A stretch of 64,000 nt of DNA. It comes from Oncomelania hupensis. Lineage: Eukaryota; Mollusca; Gastropoda; Littorinimorpha; Pomatiopsidae. The DNA lies in assembly GCA_036898135.1 (NCBI GenBank), contig CM072523.1, positions 1,521,311 to 1,585,310 on the forward strand. The letters are read 5' to 3'. The notes under the pieces are model-generated. The model saw nothing but the letters and a program-made list of their open reading frames with translations, was not told where the DNA came from and did not search any database. This document shows, piece by piece, positions 58,501 to 64,000 of this stretch (positions within the stretch are counted from its first letter, which is position 1; every line of letters starts with the position of its first letter). The position numbers were made by a program, and so were the translations under genes.

Positions 58501-59689
58501 ACCGGTGTGTACCTCCGTTTACAGTATAAATCTCTACAGCGAATCCCGCTTGTAACGAACCCGAAATTCCCCCCCTTGAGATTCGTTATACCCGGACTCC
58601 ACTGTAATAGGCTGGGTTTCACATGTATTATTATTACATTATCAACTTTAAGAACATCCCCTGTCAGACCATGTGTTAGTAATTCTGTTAGTGAAAAAGT
58701 GCTGGTATAAACTAGAATGAACATCCTTTTTGGTTAATTTATATTGATGACCTCAGGTTGTAAAGCTTTCAACCCTGCATAGTAGTTTAGTACAACCTTG
58801 TGTAGGATTTTAAAGCACTCAATCATATATATTTAATACTCGGAAGCCAAAGGCATTTTAAGTTTAATCTATCCTCATAACTGAGATCTTTTAGCTCTAA
58901 GATGCACCCCGTGAAATGTCTTTGTACAGCCTCAATCTTGTTATAAACTTAGAACTCTACACCCTTTTTTTTTTATATCTGAGTATGGGCCTTGAACAGA
59001 TGAACCATTCTTTCTAACTTTGCTTTTATTTTTAAACGTTATTGATCTTATTAACAGTGTTCGTATTCTGTTGTCCTTTTATACAATGTCGTTAATGTGA
59101 TCTTCAAAGGCGAGATCTTTATCAATATCAACAATGACTTTCAAGTCTTTCTCACAATGAGTACCTTCCAATAATTTGGTGGTTACATCATCTCTCATAA
59201 AGCAGGCGTAAGCTGGGTTCTTACCAAGTCCAAGGTGAATCACCTTACATTGGTACCAGTTATGGACATGCTAACACTTTCAGTCTTGCTTACCTGAAGG
59301 CTGAATACAGGCTCTGAAGTCTCTTCTCTACCCACTAGTAAGTAGGTAGTAATGTGATTAGTAATGTACTAATGGGTAGAGAAGAGACTTCGGAGCCTGT
59401 GACTATAGATGAGTAGATCAACAGTTGTGTATCCAGGATGACTTGAGGACAATTTCTATTACCTGTTTATTTCTAAGTCAGATAAAATCACACAAGATTA
59501 CAAATTATATATACGCTGTTCTTGTTCTATTGAGTTGAAACTGAAAGAGAAACTTGACGATGGCCACACTCAAAGATTACGAATTGTGAAGTGAAACCTA
59601 CCATCATAGCAATAAATGTCCAATGTCAGCAGCAATAAAGAAAACGATCGTATCGTCTGCATCCAATTTAGGGTGAATTGTAACCTCAT
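45389..59689 (-). CDS. DNAJC3: DNAJC3 / P58IPK, ER-lumen TPR and J-domain co-chaperone, complete, 11 exons
   Basis: P58IPK binds unfolded clients through TPR repeats and stimulates BiP/HSPA5 ATPase through its J domain in the ER lumen. Exons (minus): 59689-59602, 57617-57507, 56557-56433, 55735-55661, 54628-54485, 53299-53118, 49974-49749, 49546-49426, 47780-47648, 46282-46134, 45534-45389. All splice sites are GT..AG, every phase joins, and the total is 1500 nt (499 aa; human is about 504). Residues about 1-25 form a signal peptide with a hydrophobic core (SFSLLLLTLDI). TPR units span about 36-390. The J domain starts at about 393 (DYYKILGVKR), with HPD at 421-423. The C-terminus FNFKFNFN parallels human. 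There is no KDEL, as in the family. Introns carry several transposons but leave the ORF intact. A canonical ERSE lies upstream. Identity is very secure. Confidence 0.97.
46134..46282 (-). CDS. DNAJC3: DNAJC3 exon 10, J domain with HPD
   Basis: Acceptor TGACAG, donor GTCAGT. Encodes KEILKAYRKLAQQWHPDKFE, then KKFMDIASAKEVLTDP. The HPD tripeptide required for Hsp70 ATPase stimulation is intact. Confidence 0.97.
46300..46392 (+). mobile_element. SINE-like fragment in DNAJC3 intron 9
   Basis: GGTGGCTGAAGTTAGACCCT and CACCTTGAGCAGCTCCAGGA parallel GGCTGGAGTTAGATCCTG and GGCCTTGAGCAGCTGCTGAA at 53015-53070. Confidence 0.6.
46395..46488. repeat. 40-bp perfect inverted repeat with 14-bp loop
   Basis: 46395-46434 and 46449-46488 are exact reverse complements, beginning ACAACAATGAAATAAATAAT. 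Confidence 0.93.
46521..46925 (+). mobile_element. GGATA-family LINE 3' fragment in DNAJC3 intron 9
   Basis: AATACAAAGCATGGAGATGA through GATCGGATAGGATAAGATTGGG; same C-terminal coding motif, with frameshifts. Confidence 0.87.
47648..47780 (-). CDS. DNAJC3: DNAJC3 exon 9, last TPR and start of the J domain
   Basis: Acceptor TTCCAG, donor GTAAGC, exit phase 2. Encodes INDYQRAAEIDPESRRIKEG, then KKDYYKILGVK, the start of the J domain. Confidence 0.96.
47860..48115 (+). pseudogene. LINE RT fragment in DNAJC3 intron 8
   Basis: DQAGFRPGKGTVKHICNCGI, then EQHLQHQKDFYHKFIDCKKA, then DRVCHKGLKHVL. Corresponds to RT motif A (FIDFKKAFDRVWH), with F to C and F to S changes. Confidence 0.85.
48900..49040 (+). 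pseudogene. LINE RT fragment, motif B region
   Basis: VYDNEEHFNITVGVCEGCLV, then SPILSNLLLKHTMQ and a stop; matches VGVRQGCLLSP.LFN. Probably the same insertion as 47860-48115, with the middle lost. Confidence 0.75.
49150..49262 (+). pseudogene. Possible CR1 C-terminal remnant
   Basis: NNLPDAVVTAPLMNTFKSA resembles the WNNLP..VV.A.S.N.FK.RL end of CR1-like ORFs. Confidence 0.5.
49426..49546 (-). CDS. DNAJC3: DNAJC3 exon 8, TPR
   Basis: Acceptor TGACAG, donor GTAACA (non-optimal but GT). Encodes EAIRWCNQVLEMEPHNTDAI and NRAEAHIANEDF; parallels human EAIRVCSEVLQMEPDN. Confidence 0.94.
49749..49974 (-). CDS. DNAJC3: DNAJC3 exon 7, TPR
   Basis: Acceptor TTGCAG, donor GTATGT. Encodes IRECLKLDPDQKECFGHYKK, then VKKLAKQLAEAN. 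The RECLKLD..HK.CF.HYK signature is diagnostic for DNAJC3. Confidence 0.96.
50000..50808. other. DNAJC3 intron 6, 3' part: no gene
   Basis: Short duplicated words (ACAGTCAGATGTTTAGA at 49986 and 50087; ATCAGCTTGTTGAACAC near 50600 and 50645) but no exon. Confidence 0.5.
50813..51701 (+). mobile_element. piggyBac-type element, 889 bp, in DNAJC3 intron 6
   Basis: TTAA duplicated at both ends (50809-50812 and 51702-51705). The imperfect inverted ends CCTTTAGGCTG and CCCTTAGCCTG match the CCYTTT-type piggyBac termini. It contains the 5' exon of a transposase-like ORF but no DDD catalytic core, so it is an internally deleted copy. Confidence 0.8.
51083..51274 (+). pseudogene. piggyBac transposase N-terminal fragment
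   Basis: MARKTYTAEEVAQMFQAENF, then an acidic run (DDDSGDEDFDAGDD and SDYDSDEEEDRR). The basic Met-Ala-Arg-Lys start plus acidic segment is typical of piggyBac/PGBD N-termini. The reading ends at GATGGTAGGT, which could be a splice donor. Confidence 0.65.
52490..52536. repeat. (GT)n microsatellite
   Basis: TTGTTGTGTGT... about 45 bp, in DNAJC3 intron 6. Confidence 0.97.
52990..53100 (+). mobile_element. SINE-like fragment close to DNAJC3 exon 6
   Basis: CGCCTCAGGCGCTGGCTGGA, then GGAAAAGCGCTATATAAGCA. It ends about 18 bp from the exon 6 donor. Confidence 0.65.
53118..53299 (-). CDS. DNAJC3: DNAJC3 exon 6, TPR
   Basis: Acceptor TTTCAG, donor GTGAGT, exit phase 2. Encodes YVELREMRAESYVALGELGK and DNTRGYLRLSLLHYQMGEEE; matches the ELRELRAE and YYQLGD segments of human DNAJC3. 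Confidence 0.95.
53745..54025. repeat. About 66-bp minisatellite, four to five copies
   Basis: Unit includes ACACGTAATTATGCACAATT, then ATCCCTCTATAG, then TTTTAAGCGCCAACAGTACT. Confidence 0.93.
54081..54146. repeat. 30-bp inverted repeat with 6-bp loop
   Basis: 54081-54110 versus 54117-54146, one mismatch: AAAATAAACACCTAATTCAC, then CATACAAGAA. Confidence 0.93.
54485..54628 (-). CDS. DNAJC3: DNAJC3 exon 5, TPR
   Basis: Acceptor TTGTAG, donor GTAGGT, exactly 48 codons. Includes YHIEQARESFHNGDYQNVVN, the family's third TPR unit. Confidence 0.92.
55661..55735 (-). CDS. DNAJC3: DNAJC3 exon 4, TPR
   Basis: Acceptor TTGCAG, donor GTGAGT, exactly 25 codons: ARMQRANVLMKQGNLQEAQD, then DFLIV. Confidence 0.92.
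55785..56060 (+). mobile_element. SINE-like repeat in DNAJC3 intron 3
   Basis: TTTATATAGCGCTTTTCCAG, then CAAGGCGCTGGTCGATACC, then GGCACTCACCCGTCTAGGAC. Related to 28355-28640 and 14115; longest copy in the window. Confidence 0.75.
56433..56557 (-). CDS. DNAJC3: DNAJC3 exon 3, TPR
   Basis: Acceptor GTCCAG, donor GTAAGT. Encodes DGDPHNYMTYFRRATVYLAM, then GKSRSALPDLNKVLELRPDF; close to the vertebrate protein. Confidence 0.95.
56600..57480. other. DNAJC3 intron 2, no gene
   Basis: Only short local duplications around TACTAGTAAGTAAT (57340-57480), each resembling a splice donor; nothing else recognised. Confidence 0.5.
57507..57617 (-). CDS. DNAJC3: DNAJC3 exon 2, first TPR helix pair
   Basis: Encodes SEVEQHLEMGKKLLAAGQLA, then DALSHYHAAV, nearly matching vertebrate DNAJC3. 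Donor GTAAGT. The acceptor GGTAAAG sits at the edge of a 41-bp minisatellite and has a weak pyrimidine tract. Confidence 0.93.
57618..58030. repeat. 41-bp minisatellite, about nine copies, touching DNAJC3 exon 2
   Basis: Unit CATTCCACTGAATCATCAAG, then CTTCTTCATGACACAAC. It supplies the sequence just upstream of the exon 2 acceptor. Confidence 0.93.
58127..58604. mobile_element. pogo/Tigger-like MITE, 478 bp, in DNAJC3 intron 1
   Basis: Ends CAGTGGAGTCCACCTATAAC and, inverted, CAGTGGAGTCCGGGTATAAC, with TA duplicated at each side (58125-58126, 58605-58606). CAGTGGAGTCC..TATAACGAA is the known pogo/Tigger terminus. TATAACGAAC words repeat inside. No transposase. Confidence 0.9.
59307..59400. 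repeat. 28-bp inverted repeat in DNAJC3 intron 1
   Basis: 59307-59334 versus 59373-59400, one mismatch: ACAGGCTCTGAAGTCTCTTC. The 38-bp spacer is itself AGTA-rich. Confidence 0.9.
59602..59689 (-). CDS. DNAJC3: DNAJC3 exon 1, signal peptide
   Basis: ATG at 59689; encodes MRLQFTLNWMQTIRSFSLLL then LTLDIYCYD, a hydrophobic ER signal sequence. Donor GTAGGT follows GATG. The phase-1 end joins exon 2 as G|CT (Ala). A second in-frame Met at residue 10 could also start translation and would leave a more compact signal peptide. Confidence 0.82.
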
Positions 59690-59816
59690 GTTTAAAGTTC
59701 AGAATGTTCACAATTAGACACACATAAAATCAGATCATAATATGAACTAGCAACGAGTACGAAACACAGAATGGCTGTTGTGTCGTGTCCTACTCTCGAA
59801 ACAACACATTACACAT

Positions 59817-59835
59817 CGTGGTTGAAACGGATTGG
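59817..59835 (-). promoter_or_regulatory. ER stress response element (ERSE) of DNAJC3
   Basis: The minus strand reads CCAAT, nine bases (CCGTTTCAA), then CCACG: a perfect match to the NF-Y/ATF6/XBP1 element CCAAT-N9-CCACG. It is 128-146 bp upstream of the DNAJC3 ATG in the sense orientation. A near-UPRE core (AACGTGG on the minus strand, near 59860-59867) is a further 30 bp upstream. DNAJC3 is a known unfolded-protein-response target in vertebrates. Confidence 0.8.
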
Positions 59836-60032
59836 TCAAATTCTACTTCCGGGTCATAGTTTGCCACGTTATTTCTTGGACATTGAATCTTACCATATAA
59901 TTATTAAACTACAACACGAATGACTATAAATATTGGATTTTAGATGATTGAATATAAATTAAAATATATATTAATTGTCTTATTATTTTGAAATAAAAGA
60001 GGTTAAATACCCAGCATGCCACATAGCATTCC

Positions 60033-60043
60033 AAAATGGCGTC
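60033..60043 (+). promoter_or_regulatory. YY1-type motif near the DZIP1 transcription start
   Basis: AAAATGGCGTC in sense orientation to DZIP1, just 5' of the inferred non-coding first exon. Sense YY1 sites near transcription starts are a known feature of housekeeping promoters. Confidence 0.45.
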
Positions 60044-60096
60044 AGTTTGAGTTGACAACCGAGGTTGCGCAGCTTTGATGTAAACATTTCGTCAAG
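60040..60096 (+). other. Possible non-coding DZIP1 first exon
   Basis: CAAG|GTACGAATTAAG at 60093-60108 is a good donor, and coding exon 1 has an acceptor, so an upstream untranslated exon is needed. The 5' end is a guess. Confidence 0.3.
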
Positions 60097-60453
60097 GTAC
60101 GAATTAAGTGACTTTGTTCTGTGCTGATCAGAGACGTGCATGTACAGCTAACAATTTTTTGTTGAACTTTTAAATAAAATAGTAGAACATTAGTGAGTTT
60201 ATGTGAATTTGTTATAATCTGGAACCAGTCCAGTCTTGTTCGTTGACAGACCCGCAGTCCGAATTGTTAAGACTAACTATATTTACTGAGTTAATGTATC
60301 TTTTCAGTTTATTTCACTTTATCTCCAAAAACAGATGTAAGCCTCGTTCAAGCTTTCACGCTGGTATTTTTATGTGTTTGTCGTAAAGGTGGATCTCCAC
60401 AGATACAATTAAAGCCTTTTTGTGTAATTGTTGCAGTTGAATAGGTGAGGAAA

Positions 60454-60711
60454 ATGGCAACACAGTACATGTTTTCACCTCAGATGAACTATGGTGGCCA
60501 TTCATCACCATACTCAGACCCAGTGCGTCAGCATTTTCCTCATGGCAATGGGTTCAAGAATGGCGGGTTTAGTTTTCGAAAAAGAGTGGATAGAATTGAC
60601 TGGCGAAAAATGGCGTCGGTGGATGTGGACCAGATTTCACGCACATTGGATTTTAATACCTTGCAGGAGAACATCATGAACATCACATTCTGCAGCCTTG
60701 AGGCTGAGCTG
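60454..60711 (+). CDS. DZIP1: DZIP1 coding exon 1
   Basis: The first in-frame ATG after the acceptor at 60436 is 60454, giving MATQ; a TGA just upstream in the exon closes other frames. It ends FCSLEAEL in phase 0 before GTGAGT. Confidence 0.88.
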
Positions 60712-62098
60712 GTGAGTAACTGTGTCTGTCCTCTTCTTGTTTGTCCACCCCAACTTTAGCAAATTGTTCAAACTAGCTGTTTATATTATACCCAGCTAAC
60801 CACAATTTCAGGGCCCAATGGGGCCCGGATCGGGCTACCGATCGGGGCCCCATCGGGCAAATGGAAATTGGAACCGACTCAGGCCCGATTCGGGCAAAGA
60901 TCGGGCGATCGTCGGGCTACCCGAAACTTACCCGATCGTAACCCCACGTTCGCCAAACAGTAGCCCGACTTTCGATAAAGATTGGGCGATCGTCGGGGTA
61001 CCCAAAACTTACCCGACCATAACCCAACCTTTGCCGAACGGTAACCCGATTCCGGCAAAGATCGGGCATACCCAACACCAACCCTATTGTAACCCAACTT
61101 AAACCAGAAACAACCCCGATAATGCCCCATCCCTGGTCAATGCTGATTTACCCTAAAATCATATCCCACATATTGTTTATGATATGTGATTGCATGAAGA
61201 AAGAATTGAGATGTCTGGTGTTAATAGGGACTGTCGGCACAGGCGTTTTTGTTTTCGGAAGTCCTTGGTGTGTCCCCACTTAACACTTTACACACAATTT
61301 CGATAACGATATAGCCTATATCAACGTGATCTTCGTCGCTATCGAAATCGTGTGTAAATACATAAACGAAAGGCAAAGCCCCAAAAAACAACCACAGCGG
61401 AATAGGTTTTCGCAGGCGAACACAATATCCGAGCACATGCAACTGTAGAAGAAAACTGTAGAAAATTGGCGCCTAAGTACAACCGGAAAAGACCAGCAGT
61501 AATGGGTACGGAAATTTACCCTTGGCTTATAATGTATAAATAAATACAATAGTTAAAAGAAACACTTTAACAATATTTTACATATTGTATGATAAAAATT
61601 AAGAATTATAAGCACAATTAAATAATGATATCTTGCTGAATTGATTTTGTATAAATATTTTTCACATACGTATGCCGCAGCATATGTGAAGCAGACGAAA
61701 CATTCCAGACAGTTTAGCCAATTAGAAGCGAGAGTAGGCCTGTGATAGCGTGGCTTTGTGGTGGGGCAGAATCGGGCGGCAGACGGGAGGGCGAATCGTT
61801 ACGCATCCACATTTCTTGACTCCGCTAAGCATCGGGTTTTTGTAGGGCTATGTGGGTCCCTACTAAAACCCGACAAAAGTCGGGATGCCCTATGCGGCCC
61901 GAGTGGGGCCCCGATCGGGCTGGTTTGCTGGGTATAGTATTATATACACTGGTAATAATTATTCTGCACACATCAGATATATTATATTTATATTATAGTT
62001 TGTTTTTTCTGTGCATGTTTTTGCAGGACGTTCGCACAGTGGATCCTAACTTTGTGAAATTGTTCAAACTGGCGCAGCTGACCATCGAGTACTTGCTG
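60454..62098 (+). CDS. DZIP1: DZIP1/DZIP1L (Iguana family), first two coding exons, runs off the right edge
   Basis: DZIP1 proteins sit at the ciliary basal body/transition zone and act in ciliogenesis and Hedgehog signalling. Coding exon 1 is 60454-60711 (acceptor TTGCAG at 60436, donor GTGAGT; 86 codons from MATQYMFSPQMNYGG). Coding exon 2 is 62027-62098 (acceptor TTGCAG, donor GTGAGC; 24 codons). The conserved N-terminal block is visible: FSFRKRVDRIDWRKMASVDV, then LDFNTLQENIMNITFCSLEA, then FVKLFKLAQLTIEYLL. This is the Dzip-like N-terminal domain; the C2H2 finger and coiled coils would lie to the right. I see no further exon before 64000. DZIP1 versus DZIP1L is undecided. The intron contains a 1.1-kb TIR element. 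Confidence 0.9.
60791..61932. mobile_element. GC-rich TIR element in DZIP1 intron, 1142 bp
   Basis: Left CCCAGCTAACCACAATTTCA then GGGCCC; right (inverted) CCCAGCAAACCAGCCCGATC then GGGGCCCC. Both sides are flanked by TATA. The left 300 bp holds three tandem units of about 78 bp with GCAAAGATCGGGCGATCGTC and CCCGAAACTTACCCGA. No ORF; superfamily not assigned. Confidence 0.75.
62027..62098 (+). CDS. DZIP1: DZIP1 coding exon 2
   Basis: 24 codons, DVRTVDPNFVKLFKLAQLTI then EYLL, in phase 0. Matches the VDP..LK.FRLAQLTIEYLL block of the family. Confidence 0.93.
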
Positions 62099-62310
62099 GT
62101 GAGCATCAAATATTTATCCTGGAACTCAGTAACCAGCCACAGCCGGTTGTAAGGTACTGAAAGAAATCAAGCTCTCAGCAGGTATCGAGGACCAGCTGAA
62201 GTCATCATAATCATCATTGTCATCATCATCCTCACTCTTAGATAGAAATCTGGAAGATGACAATTAATATATAACATAATACATTGTACATGTTGCTAGG
62301 GTCAGTTGTT

Positions 62311-62370
62311 GGTCCTGATTTGGCTCGGAAGAGTCCGCTGGACCTAAAGCAATAATCATGTAATATAATG
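62311..62370 (+). mobile_element. 60-bp tail-only R600 copy with 14-bp TSD
   Basis: GGTCCTGATTTGGCTCGGAA, GAGTCCGCTGGACCTAAAGC, then AATAATCATGTAATATAATG, bounded by TAGGGTCAGTTGTT on both sides (62297-62310 and 62371-62384). A clean target-primed insertion. Confidence 0.92.
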
Positions 62371-62529
62371 TAGGGTCAGTTGTTATTTTGTTCTCTACGA
62401 TGTGAAAGGCTGAAGCCTGTTCATTGATCCACGGAATAATCCAAGACTTGTGGCAATCTTATAACAGCAATAATAATAATAATAATGACAACAATGCTAC
62501 TACAGTATTACTACTACTACTAATACATA

Positions 62530-63400
62530 TCCTATCCTATCCCTTAACTCGAAAGTCGTTTGAGCACCACAGATGATTGTTTAACCAGCATACTTCATAT
62601 TTCTCCTTTTTTAAGCAATCTTCTTGGCTTCACTCAGTGTCAAGCCAGTTCATTACCACAGATGATCGTTTAACCAGCGTACTCCATCTTTCTCCTTTTT
62701 TACGCAATCCTCATGGCTTCACTCAGTGTCAAGCCAGTCCATTCTCGAATGTTGTCCTCCCACCTCTTTTTTCTGTCTCCTTCTTCTTCTGCCTCCTTGC
62801 ACCGTGCCTTACAGGATGGTTTTTGCAAGGCCTGATGCTCTGGTGACATGGCCATACCATCGGAGTTTCCGTTTCTTCACCACTGTGAGTATGTCATCGT
62901 GTAGTCCAATGGTTTGTGTGATGGTCTTTCGGACTTCGTCATTGGTGATGTGCTGGGTTTAGGAAATGCCCACAAGTCTTCTGTAGCACCTCCATGCTTT
63001 GTATTTTTCGTTGTAGGTCTGCTGTGAGGGTCCATGTTTCGTAAGCGCTTAGGAAAATGGAGATGACAAGAGAGCGCAGCAGCCTTATCTTTGAGTGTAC
63101 TGTAGACTGATGGTCCTGTCTTTCCAAATGGGCTTCAACCTTGTCAGGGCAGCAGTTGTTTGTGCGATCCTGGAAAGGACTTCCTGTTGGGACGCATTGT
63201 CTGATACAATGGCTACTAAATATTTGAAGCTATGCACTGTGTTGAGGGATTGGTCTTGGACTTTGATGTCCGTATTGATGCCATTAGTGTTGTTGGTCAT
63301 CATTTTTAGTCTGCTCTGCACTTATTTCCATTCCAAATGCTCTGGAGGTGGTGTCAAGCCTCTGTGCTAGCTGTTCAAGTTCTTGTTCCTCTCCAGCATA
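62530..63400 (-). mobile_element. GGATA-family LINE, longest 3' copy
   Basis: From the (TATCC)n tail at 62525 through the [18 protein letters not shown] and KYLVAIVSDNASQQEVLSRI segments, to the TKMMTNNTNGINTDIKVQDQ motif and EEQELEQL near 63395. Stops and frameshifts throughout. It ends at a (TAC)n tract. Confidence 0.88.
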
Positions 63401-64000
63401 CTACTTCTACTACTACTACTATTACTACTACTACTACTACAACTACTACTACTACTACTAAATATTTAGAAATCTTTTTATTGGTGTATGGTTGTTTTTA
63501 TCTTATGTCTCTCTTTCTGTCTGTCTCTCTCTGTCTCTCTCTCTCTCTTATTTATATTTATATAAAATACATAACACATACACAATTGTATTGATCCAAA
63601 GGATTACATTGGAAAAATTATTTAGACTATTCAAGCCATGCAAAAACAGAAAATCTAACAATAAAAACAATCAACCAGCACTTTCAGTAATAACAAATTA
63701 CGATGAAATAACAATGACTGCAACGATCATGACTGTGGCATTGACGACCATGGCGATGATGATGATGATGATGACAACGAAGATGATATTAATAATAATG
63801 ATGATTACGATGAAAACAATGATGATGATTATGATGAAAACAATGATGATGACTTTGATGACAAGGAATAAACAAACCGGTCATATAAACAGTTGAAACA
63901 ACCACTTCACATTATAGATAATACTAGCAATATTAGTGATGAGAAGACAAAGTAGAAGAACACATTGACACTTTATTTATGGGTGTGTGTGTGTGCAGTA
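63400..64000. repeat. Microsatellites, otherwise nothing
   Basis: (TAC)n at 63400-63460, (CT)n near 63510-63550 and (GAT)n at 63755-63850. No DZIP1 exon recognised. Confidence 0.7.

Larger units (their letters stand above)
59690..60453. promoter_or_regulatory. Divergent DNAJC3/DZIP1 promoter region
   Basis: The two start codons (59689 minus and 60454 plus) face away from each other with 764 bp between. The interval contains the ERSE, a YY1-type AAAATGGCGTC at 60033 and no recognisable transposon. A shared bidirectional promoter is inferred from this layout. Confidence 0.6.

Noticed and set aside
62100..64000. A third DZIP1 exon
   Set aside because: I looked for the continuation after IEYLL (usually HSQ/CQ..L) and found only LINE and microsatellite sequence.

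Overview
This is nuclear DNA from an animal, most likely a mollusc or other lophotrochozoan. Short coding exons are separated by long AT-rich introns with GT..AG borders. No plasmid, phage or operon signal is present. The rest is a dense mix of non-LTR retrotransposon fragments, small terminal-inverted-repeat (TIR) transposons, minisatellites and microsatellites. The phylum is an inference from the style of the repeats and the encoded proteins; nothing here fixes the species.

Three protein-coding genes can be read. (1) The 5' part of a transcription factor DP gene (TFDP/DP1, the E2F partner) runs on the minus strand from about 19.4 kb to the left edge, as six phase-compatible exons (213 codons) ending inside the DP DNA-binding domain. 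(2) A complete DNAJC3/P58IPK gene, an ER-lumen co-chaperone with TPR repeats and a J domain, lies on the minus strand at 59689-45389. Its 11 exons are phase-consistent and sum to exactly 1500 nt (499 aa). (3) The first two coding exons of DZIP1/DZIP1L, a ciliary basal-body protein, start on the plus strand at 60454 and run off the right edge. DNAJC3 and DZIP1 are head to head with 764 bp between start codons, the same divergent neighbour pair found in human 13q32. The shared promoter holds a perfect ER stress response element (CCAAT-N9-CCACG) oriented toward DNAJC3. One intron-containing tRNA-Arg(CCU) gene is at 29000-29101.

Region by region: 0-19.4 kb holds TFDP exons in introns rich in minisatellites. 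It also carries a 2.46-kb hAT-like element inserted in a 69-bp minisatellite, and a 2.3-kb THAP-domain (P-element-like) element in intron 1. 19.9-45 kb is a transposon graveyard: CR1-like and RTE/L2-like LINE pieces nested in each other, a Transib-like element with RAG-like termini, a hAT-like element with a 5-bp TSD, a recurrent 0.6-kb retroposon, and a large foldback locus at 37-40 kb with a 92-bp perfect palindrome at its centre. 45-60 kb is DNAJC3, whose introns contain a small piggyBac element, a pogo/Tigger MITE, LINE pieces and three short-looped snapback hairpins. 60-64 kb is the start of DZIP1, with a GC-rich TIR element in its first coding intron.

The host genes do not form a pathway. 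TFDP acts in the cell cycle, DNAJC3 in ER proteostasis and DZIP1 in ciliogenesis. The notable points are the conserved DNAJC3-DZIP1 promoter architecture and the variety of TIR and foldback elements.
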